From Streptomyces sp. NRRL F-525 (lineage in GTDB: Bacteria; Actinomycetota; Actinomycetes; Streptomycetales; Streptomycetaceae): 64,000 nt of DNA. The position numbers and the translations under genes were made by a program. Numbering within the stretch: position 1 is the first letter of the stretch; every line of letters starts with the position of its first letter. The notes below the pieces were generated by a model. It saw only the letters and a list, made by a program, of their open reading frames with translations, made no database searches and was not told the origin of the DNA. Positions 34,501 to 42,989 of this stretch are shown here, piece after piece. Location: the NCBI RefSeq assembly GCF_000716605.1, contig NZ_JNXE01000023.1:88043-152042 (forward strand). The letters run 5' to 3'.

Positions 34501-35251
34501 CGCCTTCGAGGACGTTCACTTCGCCTACGGAGACGACGAAGAGGCCATCGGGGGAGTGCGGTTGAGCATCCCCGCCGGACAGACGGTCGCCTTCGTCGGC
34601 GAGACCGGCGCGGGCAAGTCGACCCTCGTGAAACTGGTCGCCCGCTTCTACGACCCGACGGGCGGTCGCGTGACGGTCGACGGCACCGACCTCCGCGCCC
34701 TCGACATCACGTCGTACCGCCACCACCTGGGCGTCGTCCCCCAGGAGGCATACCTCTTCCAGGGCACCGTCCGTGACGCGATCGCCTACGGCCGCCCCGA
34801 CGCCACCGACGCCGAGGTGGAGGCGGCGGCCCGCGCGGTCGGCGCGCACGAGATGATCGCGACGCTCGACGGCGGCTACCTGCACGAGGTTGCCGAGCGC
34901 GGCCGCAACCTCTCGGCGGGCCAGCGCCAGCTGATCGCTTTGGCCCGCGCCGAACTGGTCGACCCCGACATCCTCCTCCTCGACGAGGCGACGGCCGCCC
35001 TGGACCTGGCGTCGGAAGCCCAGGTCAACCAGGCCACCGACCGCCTCGCGGGCCGCCGCACCACCCTCGTCGTCGCCCACCGCCTGACGACGGCGGCCCG
35101 CGCGGACCGGGTCGTGGTGATGGATCACGGGCGGGTCGTCGAGGACGGCACCCACGACGAGCTGCTCGCGCTGGACGGGTACTACGCCGAGCTGTGGCGC
35201 ACCTTCGTCGGGGCGCCCGAGACGGAGGAGCCGGTCGCGGCGCCCGGCTGA
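31520..35251 (+). CDS. One-chain heterodimer-type ABC exporter (two TMD-NBD halves fused)
   Basis: 1243-residue multidrug/lipid-type exporter. Half 1: six-helix membrane domain (about residues 25-320), then nucleotide-binding domain with Walker A GSSGSGKST (about 372), signature LSGGQRQRVALARAIL (476) and VLDDATSAVD. A linker with acidic and Pro stretches follows. Half 2: membrane domain (about 665-970), Walker A GETGAGKST (1027), signature LSAGQRQLIALARAEL (1131) and LLDEATAALD. Half 1 has Asp in place of the catalytic Glu after Walker B (VLDDAT), so one of the two ATP sites is probably slow. The start is GTG 31520, after GGAAGG. Substrate unknown. Confidence 0.9.
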   Translation: MAAKQGDPQGWARRLAAYAWRYPKDVILALGASLAGMAVMAVVPLVTKVIIDDVITGHTRSMAPWAAALIVAALLVYVSTYIRRYYGGRLALDVQHDLRTEMYGTITRLDGRRQDELSTGQVVGRATSDLQLIQGLLFMLPMTIGNVLLFVISLAIMAWLSLPLTLIALAVAPALGFIARRSRSKLHPSTWYAQAQAAAVAGVVDGAVSGVRVVKGFGQEDQETGKLREVGRRLYAGRLRTIRQNAKYTPALQAVPALGQVAMLALGGWLAVRGHITLGTFVAFSTYLAQLVGPVRMLAMVLTVGQQARAGTERVLELIDTEPSMTDGTKELPADAPATVEFDDVSFGYDHERPVLNGLTFEIRPGETLAVVGSSGSGKSTVSLLLPRFYDVTHGAVLIGGHDVRELTLDSLRAAIGLVPEDSFLFSDTVRNNIAYGRPDATDEQILTASRAAQADRFIAELPDGYGTTVGEQGLTLSGGQRQRVALARAILTDPRLLVLDDATSAVDARVEHEIHEALKQVMEGRTTLLIAHRRSTLNLADRIAVLDGGRLADIGTHDELQERSPLYRRLLTDPDELGGVSPGHAQPAAPAEDTSVRDELDAEFDAERGLTPRLWTGDREPKDTALSGMPATPELLAQVDALPPATDVPDIDEAGAVRAEDSYGLRRLLRGFGTPLLISLGLVAVDAGMSLLLPIMIRHGIDQGVTKMAVGAIWSASILALLAVVVQWAAQRGETRMTGRTGERVLYTLRLKIFAQLQRLGLDYYERELTGRIMTRMTTDVDALSSFLQTGLVTAFVSVVTFFGIMVALLVIDVQLALVVFATLPPLVIATFFFRRASVKAYELARERVSLVNADLQESVSGLRIVQAFRREKDGGRRFAERSSSYREARTRGQWLISIYFPFVQLLSSVAAASVLIAGAGRVDNATLTTGALVAYLLYIDLFFAPVQQLSQVFDGYQQATVSLGRIQELLQEPTSTRAADEPLEVLSLRGEIAFEDVHFAYGDDEEAIGGVRLSIPAGQTVAFVGETGAGKSTLVKLVARFYDPTGGRVTVDGTDLRALDITSYRHHLGVVPQEAYLFQGTVRDAIAYGRPDATDAEVEAAARAVGAHEMIATLDGGYLHEVAERGRNLSAGQRQLIALARAELVDPDILLLDEATAALDLASEAQVNQATDRLAGRRTTLVVAHRLTTAARADRVVVMDHGRVVEDGTHDELLALDGYYAELWRTFVGAPETEEPVAAPG

Positions 35252-35334
35252 GGGTCGCGCAACCATGCGACATACGTCTTGCGTCCGTACATCAGTACGC
35301 TGTTCGGCTGCTGTGCTGTGCGGGAGGGGACACT

Positions 35335-35721
35335 GTGGACATGGGTGCGCTACGACGGCGGGTGGCGCTCGGCATGGCCGTGCTCAGCACGTCCGGGCTG
35401 CTCGCGCTCGCGGCCCCCGGCACCGCCCAGGCGGCCGCGGTCTGCCCCGGGCGCAAGGCCGCGACGCTCCCCTTCTCCACCGGTACCGTCCACGTCTTCC
35501 GGCGGGGCGGGTACGTCTGCGCGTACACCGCCCCCAAGAACCCCGGCGCCAAGCGCACGATGTCGGTCAGTGTGCAGGCCCGCGGCAACCGCCCGGTCGT
35601 CGACGAGGGCCGGTACACGCGCCGGGCCGGACCGGTCACCGTGCACGCCGGTCACCGGTGCGTCCTGGTGAAGGGTGCGGTGGGCGGCGGCTCGGTCAGC
35701 TCGGGCTGGATCCTCTGCTGA
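35335..35721 (+). CDS. Small secreted protein of unknown function
   Basis: 128-residue exported protein. The signal peptide (RRRVALGMAVLSTSGLLALA then APGTAQA) is cut near residue 35. The mature part of about 95 residues is basic, has four cysteines (VCPGRK, YVCAYT, HRCVLV, final ILC) that could form two disulfides, and looks beta-rich. GTG 35335 follows GGGAGGGG by 5 nt. No family is recognised. It lies between the ABC exporter and an S28 peptidase, all in one direction, but with its own ribosome-binding site. Confidence 0.75.
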   Translation: MDMGALRRRVALGMAVLSTSGLLALAAPGTAQAAAVCPGRKAATLPFSTGTVHVFRRGGYVCAYTAPKNPGAKRTMSVSVQARGNRPVVDEGRYTRRAGPVTVHAGHRCVLVKGAVGGGSVSSGWILC

Positions 35722-35829
35722 ACCGATCGCCGAGGCGCAGGTCAGCGCCCTGGCCGCACAACCACCCCTGGTGTGACGGGAGTTGCTCCGATAGCTTCCC
35801 GTTCACAACTGCCTCACAGGGGAGTATGC

Positions 35830-37254
35830 ATGCGCAAGGCGCTCAGATGGCTGCTGGCGCTCACCGTGCTCATAGGCACGCTGGGCACGGCCGGGGCGGC
35901 CACCGCCGCCGAGGCCGGCCGGACCGGTCAAGTCGCGGACATCAAGGACCAGTTGCTGGCGATACCCGGCATGAGCCTGGTCGAGGAGAAGCCGTACACC
36001 GGCTACCGCTACTTCGTCCTGAACTACACCCAGCCGGTCGACCACCGGCACCCGTCCAAGGGCACGTTCCAGCAGCGGATCACCGTGCTGCACAAGGACG
36101 TCTCACGCCCGACGGTCTTCTACACCAGCGGCTACAACGTCTCGACGAACCCCAGCCGCAGCGAACCGACCCGCATCGCGGACGCCAACCAAGTCTCCCT
36201 GGAATACCGGTACTTCACGCCGTCCCGCCCGGCCCCGGCCGACTGGTCCAAGCTCGACATCTGGCAGGCGGCCAGCGACCAGCACCGCGTCTTCAAGGCC
36301 CTCAAGCCGATCTACACCAAGAACTGGATCGCCACCGGCGGCTCCAAGGGCGGTATGACGGCCACCTACTTCGAGCGGTTCTACCCGCGTGACATGGACG
36401 GCGTGGTCGCCTACGTCGCCCCCAACGACGTGGTGAACAACGAGGATTCGGCCTACGACCGCTTCTTCACCAAGGTCGGCACCAAGGAGTGCCGCGACCG
36501 CCTGGACGCCGTACAGCGCGAGGCGCTGGTGCGCAGGGACGCGCTGGAGAAGAAGTACGCGGCGTACGCGGCCGAGAACGGCTTCACCTTCACCACCGTC
36601 GGCAGCCTGGACAAGGCCTACGAAGCCGTCGTCCTCGACTACGTCTGGGGCTTCTGGCAGTACAGCCTGCTCTCCGACTGCGACACCATCCCGGCGAACG
36701 CAGCGACCGCCACCGACGACGAGATCTGGACCTCGGTCGACACGATCTCCGGCTTCTCCTTCTACACGGACCAGGGCCTGGACCCGTACACCCCGTACTA
36801 CTACCAGGCGGGCACCCAACTCGGCGCCCCCACCATCAAGTTCCCGTACATCGAGAAGAAGTACCTCCGCTACGGCTACCAGCCGCCCCGCGACTTCGTC
36901 CCGCGCTCCATCCCGATGAGGTTCCAGCCGAACGCCATGCGGGACGTGGACAGCTGGGTCCGCCACCACGCCGACCACATGCTCTTCGTCTACGGCCAGA
37001 ACGACCCGTGGGGCGCCGAGCGCTTCGCCGTCGGCAAGGGCTCGAAGGACGCGTACGTCTTCACCGCGCCCGGCCTCAACCACGGCGCGAACGTCGCCGG
37101 CCTGACCGCCGACCAGAAGGCGCTGGCCACCGCCCGCATCCTCGCGTGGGCCGGCGTCCCGGCCACGACCACGGCACAGGCGAAGCCCCTCGCACCGTAC
37201 GACGCGAAGCTGGACCGTCAGGACGTACAGCGCGAGCCGACGCTCCGCCCGTAG
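35830..37254 (+). CDS. Secreted S28-type tripeptidyl/prolyl aminopeptidase
   Basis: 474-residue exported serine peptidase of the PS-10/S28 group found in Streptomyces. The signal peptide ends near residue 30 (LRWLLALTVLIGTLGTAGAA). The nucleophile is in GGSKGGMTATYFE (about residue 175). The acid is probably Asp in VYGQNDPWGAERF and the base His in PGLNHGANV near the C-terminus. These enzymes release short peptides from protein N-termini outside the cell. Start at ATG 35830 after GGGGAG. Confidence 0.9.
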   Translation: MRKALRWLLALTVLIGTLGTAGAATAAEAGRTGQVADIKDQLLAIPGMSLVEEKPYTGYRYFVLNYTQPVDHRHPSKGTFQQRITVLHKDVSRPTVFYTSGYNVSTNPSRSEPTRIADANQVSLEYRYFTPSRPAPADWSKLDIWQAASDQHRVFKALKPIYTKNWIATGGSKGGMTATYFERFYPRDMDGVVAYVAPNDVVNNEDSAYDRFFTKVGTKECRDRLDAVQREALVRRDALEKKYAAYAAENGFTFTTVGSLDKAYEAVVLDYVWGFWQYSLLSDCDTIPANAATATDDEIWTSVDTISGFSFYTDQGLDPYTPYYYQAGTQLGAPTIKFPYIEKKYLRYGYQPPRDFVPRSIPMRFQPNAMRDVDSWVRHHADHMLFVYGQNDPWGAERFAVGKGSKDAYVFTAPGLNHGANVAGLTADQKALATARILAWAGVPATTTAQAKPLAPYDAKLDRQDVQREPTLRP

Positions 37255-37266
37255 CAACCTCCGTAA

Positions 37267-37311
37267 TGCGCCCGGCTGTTGGTGGTCACCCGACTACACC
37301 GGCCGGGCGCA
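37267..37311. terminator. Inverted repeat at the convergent peptidase/lipoprotein ends
   Basis: TGCGCCCGGC (37267-37276) and its complement GCCGGGCGCA (37302-37311), loop 25 nt, spanning the gap and the first codons of the convergent lipoprotein gene end. Likely a weak bidirectional terminator. Confidence 0.55.
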
Positions 37312-37935
37312 GCCCACGGGTTGCTCGCCGCCGAGCTGCACATACAGGGCGGTCGAAGCGGGGCAACTCGCCCTCCGCAGCACGGCTTTGACCACCTTGT
37401 ACTGCGGCTTCTTCGGCCCCGAGCCGTCGCACGCGGTCTCCCGGACCTGCCCGCTGCCCGAGCCGTAGACACAGTCACCGACGATCGTGCGGGGCCCGCC
37501 CCCGCCGCCCGGGTCGCCGGGGTGCGGCGGCTCCAGGTTCCGCATACAGGCGTAGCCCTTGGGTACGACCCCGTCGCCGCCCGCGCCCGACGACCCCTGG
37601 GCGCTGATGTGCAGCACGAAGTCCGTGGTCGCCGGACACACCGGACCGGCGCTCACATCACCGTCGTAGCGGGCGATGACCCGGGCGGCGGCCCGCTCAC
37701 TGGTGCACGGCACCTCGGTGAAAGTCGTCGTACCGAAGGAACTGCACTCGTCGACGCCGAGGAACACCGCGCCGTAGCCGGAGGGTTGGGTGGACGCGGA
37801 CGACGACGCGGCCGCCTTCCCGCCGAGGCGTCCGTCACCCTCGCCCGATCCTGAACCGTGCGCGGCCTGGCAGCCCGTCGTCAGGGCGGCGAGCAGCGCC
37901 GCGCACACCACCCCCACGCACCATCGCTCACGCAT
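37294..37935 (-). CDS. Putative lipoprotein
   Basis: 213-residue protein with a lipoprotein signal: MRERWCVGVVCAALLAALTT then GC, lipid-modified Cys near residue 22. A Ser/Gly-rich tether follows, then a domain with eight or more cysteines (DECSSFG, VPCTSE, PVCPATT, YACMRN, DCVYG, TACDG, ASCPAS, VGCARP), so several disulfides are likely outside the membrane. A Pro/Gly run (EPPHPGDPGGGGGPRT) splits it. Similar lipoproteins of unknown role occur in Streptomyces. Confidence 0.78.
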   Translation of the reverse strand: MRERWCVGVVCAALLAALTTGCQAAHGSGSGEGDGRLGGKAAASSSASTQPSGYGAVFLGVDECSSFGTTTFTEVPCTSERAAARVIARYDGDVSAGPVCPATTDFVLHISAQGSSGAGGDGVVPKGYACMRNLEPPHPGDPGGGGGPRTIVGDCVYGSGSGQVRETACDGSGPKKPQYKVVKAVLRRASCPASTALYVQLGGEQPVGCARPV

Positions 37936-38046
37936 CGGTCCCCCCGGCTGCCCCCGCCCAGCGTGACCCGCGACAGCGGGCGCACGCCAGACGTGCGGGG
38001 GGCTTTGGGCCAGTTGGCGGGGGTGGGGCGGGTGGGGAACGTACCC

Positions 38047-39831
38047 CTAGTACGACAGCCCGTGCCCTACGGGATACAGCACCTGCGTCGGATCATCCGC
38101 GCGCTGCACCGCGACCGGGAGCTTCCCCCGCGGCCGGACCCGGCCCGCGATCACCCGTGCCGCCGCCCGGAGTTCGACGTCGGTCCAGGAGTAGGACGCC
38201 AAGTAGGCGGACACGGCGGGCAGTTGGGCAACATCGTAGGGGTTGCGGACGGCGACGGCCACGACCGGTTTCCCGGTGGCGACCAGTTGCTCGACGAGCG
38301 TCTTCTGCGCATCGGCCGCCGTGACGTTGTAGGTCGCCACCACCACCGCGTCCGCCGCACGCGCCGCCGTCACGGCCTTCGCGACGGTCGCGGCGGACGG
38401 AGCCGTACCGGTGGACAGGGCGGTCGCCGTGAACCCCGACTCCCCTAGGGCGGTGGCCAGTACACCGGTGGGTGGACCCGTAGTACCCGTAGGGGAGGCC
38501 GGATCGGCGCCGACCACCAGGACCTTCCCGTGCGTACGACGGGACAGCGGCAGCAGCCCCGCGGAGTTGACCAGCAGGGTGGTGGTCCGCTCGGCGATGC
38601 GGTCGGCGGCGGCGAGGTGGGCGGGGGTCCCGACCGTGCGGTCGACGCCCGCCCGGCTGACGTAGACGTCCTCGAACAGCCCCAGCCGCTCCTTCAGCCG
38701 CAGCACCCGCAGGATCGACTCGTCGAGCCGCGCCTCCGTCAACTCCCCGCCCTGCACGGCCTTGAGCACGGCGTTCCAGGCGACGTCCAGGGAGGGCGGG
38801 TTGAGGAGTTGGTCGACCCCGGCCTTCAAGGCCAGCACCGGCACCCTGTCGTCCCCGTACTTCTGGCGTACCCCCTCCATGCCCAGCGAGTCGGTGATCA
38901 CGACGCCGTCGTAGCCGAGTTCGCCGCGCAGGATGCCGGTGAGGATGGGGTGGGAGAGGGTGGCCGGGTCGCCGGAGTCGTCGAGGGCCGGGACCATGAT
39001 GTGGGCGGTCATGATCGAGCCGATGCCCGCCTTGACGGCCGCCCGGAAGGGGACGGCGTCGAGCGCCTCCCACACCTCGCGGCTGTGCGTGATGACGGGG
39101 AACCCGAAGTGGCTGTCCACGGCGGTGTCCCCGTGCCCCGGGAAGTGCTTGGCGGTAGCGGCGACTTGGCTGCTCTGATATCCCTTCACCTCGGCGGCGA
39201 CGAGGCCGGCCACCGCGTCCGGGTCGGCGCCGAAGGACCGTACGCCGATGACCGGGTTGGCCGGGTTGACGTTCACGTCGGCGTCGGGGGAGTAGTCCTG
39301 GTTGACGCCCATCGCGCGCAGCTCGGCGCCGGAGATCCGGCCGAGGGTGCGGGCGTCGCCGCGGGAGCCGCCGGCGCCGATCGCCATCGCGCCCGGGAAG
39401 AGGGTCGCGGGTGCGCCGATACGGCAGACGATGCCGTGTTCCTGGTCGGTGGCGACCAGTACGGGGAGCCCTCGGGGTTTGCTGAGGGACGCCTTCTGGA
39501 TGCCGTTCGAGAGGTCGGCGATCTGGTGGGGGTCGCGGGTGTTGTGGGCCCAGGTGAAGTAGATGATGCCGCCGACGTGGTACTTGGCGATCAGTTCGGC
39601 GGCCGTGCGCACGCCGATCTCGCTCAGGTTGGCATCGATGTCGGCCTGGTCGGGGGCGGTGGCGGAGTGGCCGTAGACCCGCATCACGAAGAGCTGGCCG
39701 ACCTTCTCCGGCAACGTCATGCGGGAGATCAGCGAGCGGAGTCTCTTGTCGTCGGCGTGGGCGGTGCCGCCGACCGCGAGGGACGCGGTGACGCCCATGG
39801 TCGCGGCGAGGACGGTACGTCTGGAGGGCAC
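38047..39831 (-). CDS. Exported glycoside hydrolase family 3 beta-N-acetylhexosaminidase
   Basis: 594-residue secreted enzyme cleaving terminal beta-N-acetylglucosamine from chitin or peptidoglycan fragments. The N-terminus has a Tat-like SRRTVLAATMGV signal. The catalytic TIM barrel carries LVATDQEHGIVCRIG, KHFPGHGDTAVDSHFGFP (the NagZ-type loop with the general acid-base His/Asp) and VVITDSLGMEGV with the nucleophile Asp. A C-terminal alpha/beta domain (about residues 400-594) follows as in long GH3 enzymes. The GTG at 39831 has AAGGAG 5 nt upstream. A dyad GAAACTTCC/GGAAGTTTC lies just upstream. Confidence 0.9.
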   Translation of the reverse strand: MPSRRTVLAATMGVTASLAVGGTAHADDKRLRSLISRMTLPEKVGQLFVMRVYGHSATAPDQADIDANLSEIGVRTAAELIAKYHVGGIIYFTWAHNTRDPHQIADLSNGIQKASLSKPRGLPVLVATDQEHGIVCRIGAPATLFPGAMAIGAGGSRGDARTLGRISGAELRAMGVNQDYSPDADVNVNPANPVIGVRSFGADPDAVAGLVAAEVKGYQSSQVAATAKHFPGHGDTAVDSHFGFPVITHSREVWEALDAVPFRAAVKAGIGSIMTAHIMVPALDDSGDPATLSHPILTGILRGELGYDGVVITDSLGMEGVRQKYGDDRVPVLALKAGVDQLLNPPSLDVAWNAVLKAVQGGELTEARLDESILRVLRLKERLGLFEDVYVSRAGVDRTVGTPAHLAAADRIAERTTTLLVNSAGLLPLSRRTHGKVLVVGADPASPTGTTGPPTGVLATALGESGFTATALSTGTAPSAATVAKAVTAARAADAVVVATYNVTAADAQKTLVEQLVATGKPVVAVAVRNPYDVAQLPAVSAYLASYSWTDVELRAAARVIAGRVRPRGKLPVAVQRADDPTQVLYPVGHGLSY

Positions 39832-39881
39832 GTGCGCTCCTTCCGGAGGTGTTCCACTTCGGATCATCGGATCCGCTGAAG

Positions 39882-39918
39882 GAAACTTCCAAGACTTCAC
39901 GAATATCCGGGAAGTTTC
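39882..39918. promoter_or_regulatory. Dyad upstream of the GH3 gene
   Basis: GAAACTTCC (39882-39890) and GGAAGTTTC (39910-39918), a perfect 9-bp inverted repeat with 19 nt between. It lies 51-87 bp before the GTG start. It resembles sugar-responsive operators of Streptomyces hydrolase genes but is not an exact known box. Confidence 0.5.
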
Positions 39919-40195
39919 TGCCAGTCAAGGGAACGCACAGTACCCAGCGAGGGAGCCGCCATCGGCGCAGTTGGAGGGGGGCGCGCCGATGACGGCTTGC
40001 TGCCGGCCGCGGCACGGAGGAGAGGGTTTGTCAGCTTTCGCAGCCAGCAGCGAGGCCGACGCCGTGCCACGGAGACTCGTCCGGCAGCATGCGGATTGGA
40101 CGGCGGGGAGGGGATGCGGGTTCCCTCCTTCCGGTCGATTCCCGGAAGTTGGTGAAGCGGTGCACAACGGGGCGGATGCGGTGACGCACAGGGAT

Positions 40196-40321
40196 GTGCG
40201 GGTGAACGGTGGAGACGGGCGGACGGATGGCGGCGACGTACGGGCGAAGGGTGGAGGCGGGCGGGCGAACGGTGGAGACGTACGGGCGAACGGCGGAAGC
40301 GTGCGGGCGAACGGTGGTCGT
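40196..40321. repeat. Six 21-bp tandem repeats (VNTR)
   Basis: Six units of 21 bp (starts 40196, 40217, 40238, 40259, 40280, 40301) around the consensus GTACGGGCGAACGGTGGAGAC. They lie in the 543-bp gene-free gap 39832-40374 just before aroA. A 21-bp period leaves frames open on both strands (7-residue repeats), but I see no ribosome-binding site or conserved protein. The remaining gap holds the GH3 promoter and a run around 39930-40190 with no support for a gene. Confidence 0.9.
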
Positions 40322-40374
40322 CCATCCCGTGGACGTCCCGGCGGGGCGGCCGACAGCCGCCCGATCATGAGGGC

Positions 40375-41655
40375 ATGCCCGTAGTCGACATCCCCGGTTC
40401 CAAGTCCATCACCGCCCGCGCGCTGTTCCTGGCGGCGGCCGCCGACGGCGTCACCACCCTCCGGCGCCCCCTCCGCTCGGACGACACCGAGGGTTTCGCC
40501 GAGGGCCTGGCCCGGCTCGGCTACCGGGTCGGCCGGACCCCGGACGCCTGGCAGATCGACGGCCGCCCGCAGGGTCCGGCGGTCGCGGAGGCGGACGTGT
40601 ACTGCCGGGACGGCGCGACGACGGCCCGCTTCCTGCCGACGCTGGCGGCGGCGGGCCACGGCAGCTTCCGCTTCGACGCGTCCCCGCAGATGCGCCGCCG
40701 CCCGCTCCTCCCGCTCACCCGGGCCCTGCGCGACCTGGGCGTCGACCTGCGCCACGAGGAGGCGGAGGGCCACCACCCCCTGCGGATCGAGGCGTCCGGT
40801 GTGGAGGGTGGCGAGGTGGTCCTGGACGCCGGCCAGTCCTCCCAGTACCTGACCGCGCTGCTCCTCCTCGGCCCCCTGACGAGGAAGGGCCTGCGCATCA
40901 GGGTCACGGACCTGGTCTCCGCGCCGTACGTCGAGATCACGATCGCGATGATGCGGGAGTTCGGGGTGGAGGTCCGCAAGGAGGGTGCTACCTACGTCGT
41001 CCCGCCGGGCGGCTACCGGGCCACCACCTACGGGATCGAACCGGACGCGTCCACCGCGAGCTACTTCTTCGCGGCGGCGGCCGTGACGGGTGGAGAAGTG
41101 ACGGTCCCGGGGTTGGGCACGGGCGCGCTCCAGGGCGACCTGGGCTTCGTCGACGTACTGCGCCGGATGGGCGCGGAGGTGGAGACCGGCGCGAAGGGCA
41201 CCCGGGTGCGCGGCACGGGCGAGTTGCGCGGCCTCACGGTCAACATGCGGGACATCTCGGACACCATGCCGACCCTGGCCGCGATCGCCCCCTTCGCCTC
41301 GGGCCCCGTCCGCATCGAGGACGTCGGCAACACGCGGGTCAAGGAATGCGACCGGCTGGAGGCGTGCGCGGAGGGCCTCCGGCGGTTGGGCGTGGAGGTG
41401 GCGACGGGCCCCGACTGGATCGAGATCCGCCCGGGCGCCGTGCCGGGGTCAACTCCCGTCACGGGCACGGAGATCAAGTCCTACGGCGACCACCGCATCG
41501 TCATGTCCTTCGCGGTGACCGGGCTGCGGGTGCCGGGTATTTCGTTCGACGACCCGGGGTGTGTGCGGAAGACTTTTCCGGGGTTCCATGAGGTGTTCGG
41601 GGTGTTGCGGGGGCAGTTGCCGGGAGAGGGAGTCAGCGGGTGGGTTTCGAACTGA
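40375..41655 (+). CDS. aroA: EPSP synthase (3-phosphoshikimate 1-carboxyvinyltransferase), divergent paralogue
   Basis: 426-residue enzyme of the shikimate pathway, joining PEP to shikimate-3-phosphate. Conserved parts: [19 protein letters not shown] (N-terminal substrate loop), [21 protein letters not shown] with the catalytic Asp, RVKECDR (Glu/Arg of the PEP site) and [13 protein letters not shown]. The glyphosate loop, normally GNAGTxxR, reads [11 protein letters not shown] (residues about 78-88): Ala replaces the key Gly, and Asp the Asn. Streptomyces usually have another aroA copy elsewhere; this one starts abruptly at [10 protein letters not shown] and sits with a GNAT gene (15-bp overlap) in an accessory stretch, suggesting a specialised or tolerant copy. 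Confidence 0.9.
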   Translation: MPVVDIPGSKSITARALFLAAAADGVTTLRRPLRSDDTEGFAEGLARLGYRVGRTPDAWQIDGRPQGPAVAEADVYCRDGATTARFLPTLAAAGHGSFRFDASPQMRRRPLLPLTRALRDLGVDLRHEEAEGHHPLRIEASGVEGGEVVLDAGQSSQYLTALLLLGPLTRKGLRIRVTDLVSAPYVEITIAMMREFGVEVRKEGATYVVPPGGYRATTYGIEPDASTASYFFAAAAVTGGEVTVPGLGTGALQGDLGFVDVLRRMGAEVETGAKGTRVRGTGELRGLTVNMRDISDTMPTLAAIAPFASGPVRIEDVGNTRVKECDRLEACAEGLRRLGVEVATGPDWIEIRPGAVPGSTPVTGTEIKSYGDHRIVMSFAVTGLRVPGISFDDPGCVRKTFPGFHEVFGVLRGQLPGEGVSGWVSN

Positions 41656-42293
41656 AGGGGCCGGTCCTGGCGGGTGGGTTGGTGCGCCTGGAGCCGCTCG
41701 ATCATCGGCACGCGGCCGATCTGGGGGAGGCGGCGGAGGAGGACCGGGGTTCGTACGCGTTCACCTGGGTGCCGAGGGCGGATGAGGTGCAGGCCTATAT
41801 CGACGCCCAGTTGGGCCGGGCGGCGACGGGCCGACTCGCGCCGTACGCCCAGGTGTCAACGGCGACGGGGAGGGCGGTCGGTGTCACGGCCTACTGGGAA
41901 CCCCGCTCCTGGCTGACGGACGACCGGCTCGACGCAGTGGAGGTCGGGTTCACCTGGCTGGCGGGTTCGGCGCAGGGCACCGGGGTGAACGCCGAGGCCA
42001 AACTCCTGCTGTTCCGGCACGCGTTCGAGGAGTGGGGCGTCTCCCGGGTCGACCTGAAGACGGACGCCCGCAACGACCGCTCCCGCGCCGCGATCCAGAG
42101 CGTGGGCGCCCGTTTCGAGGGCGTACTGCGGAACTGGTCCCGGTCCTGGGCGCCGGGGGAGGAGGGGCGGTTGCGTGATTCCGCGATCTACTCGATCACG
42201 GCGGCGGAGTGGGAGGAGTGCGGGGCGGGGTTGGAGGCGCGGGTGCGGGCACGGTCGGCGCGGTACAACTCAGGCGCGCACGGCCCGAGTTGA
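41640..42293 (+). CDS. GNAT-family N-acetyltransferase (RimJ-like)
   Basis: 217-residue acetyltransferase. The start GTG at 41640 overlaps the last 16 bases of aroA. The N-terminal strand [19 protein letters not shown] and the acetyl-CoA segment [20 protein letters not shown] are typical of RimJ/RimL-like enzymes. [20 protein letters not shown] forms the last conserved helix-strand. It is coupled to the divergent EPSP synthase, but the acceptor (protein N-terminus, small amine or an aminophosphonate) cannot be told. Confidence 0.85.
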   Translation: MGFELKGPVLAGGLVRLEPLDHRHAADLGEAAEEDRGSYAFTWVPRADEVQAYIDAQLGRAATGRLAPYAQVSTATGRAVGVTAYWEPRSWLTDDRLDAVEVGFTWLAGSAQGTGVNAEAKLLLFRHAFEEWGVSRVDLKTDARNDRSRAAIQSVGARFEGVLRNWSRSWAPGEEGRLRDSAIYSITAAEWEECGAGLEARVRARSARYNSGAHGPS

Positions 42294-42401
42294 TCGCGGA
42301 CCTCGCCGGCTCCGGATCGGGCGTCGGCGGTGACTTCGCGCAGGGACGTCCGGGCGCGACCGGCTGGACCGATCGGCCGGTGATCGGAAACGATCGTCCT
42401 C

Positions 42402-42989
42402 ATGAACTCCTACCTCATCCTCCACGGCTGGCAGAACCACCGCCCGAAGGAGCACTGGCAGCACTGGCTGGCCGACCGGCTCGGGGAGCTCGGTCATCAC
42501 GTCGTCTACCCCCAGTTGCCCGATCCCGACGCACCCGACCTGGACGTGTGGCTGGGTGAACTCGCGCGTTGCCTGGGCGAGTTGAAGAACGGCGGCGGTG
42601 CCGAGCGGGTCGTCCTCGGACACAGTGCCTCGGCGCTGCTCTGGCTGCACGCCGTCGCCCGCGGGCAGGTCCAGGGCGGTGCGGTGGACCGGGTGCTCCT
42701 GGTCGGACCGCCCTCCCGTGCTGTGGTCGCGCAGTATCCGGAGGTGGCCGGATTCGCCCCGCCCGCCGCCGACTTCACGCTTCCCGGAGACGTCCGCCTG
42801 GTCGCCGGTGACGACGACCCGCACTGCCCGGAGAACGCCCGCACCGCCTACGGCGATCCGTTCGGCATCCCCACCGAACTCATCGCGGGCGCGGGCCACT
42901 TGGACCTAGTCGCCGGTTACGGCTCGTGGCCCGCGGTGCTGGACTGGTGCCTGGACGGGACGGCGCCGCTCACGGCTCGTCCGGTGTGA
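42402..42989 (+). CDS. RBBP9/YdeN-family alpha/beta hydrolase
   Basis: 195-residue serine hydrolase. The nucleophile elbow is GHSAS (about residue 74). The acid is probably in AGDDDPHCP (about 130-140) and the base His in GAGHLDLVAGYG (about 170), the standard catalytic order. N-terminal YLILHGWQNHRPKEHWQHWL is the oxyanion-side motif of this family. The physiological ester is unknown. The 3 prime end overlaps the convergent MFS gene by 20 bp. Confidence 0.88.
   Translation: MNSYLILHGWQNHRPKEHWQHWLADRLGELGHHVVYPQLPDPDAPDLDVWLGELARCLGELKNGGGAERVVLGHSASALLWLHAVARGQVQGGAVDRVLLVGPPSRAVVAQYPEVAGFAPPAADFTLPGDVRLVAGDDDPHCPENARTAYGDPFGIPTELIAGAGHLDLVAGYGSWPAVLDWCLDGTAPLTARPV

Noticed and set aside
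40196..40321. CRISPR-like array
   Set aside because: Units are contiguous 21-bp tandem repeats without spacers.
39719..40384. Open frame with 7-residue VRANGGD repeats before aroA
   Set aside because: Its repeats come from the 21-bp DNA period and appear on both strands. It overlaps the GH3 gene start and has no ribosome-binding site or recognisable domain.
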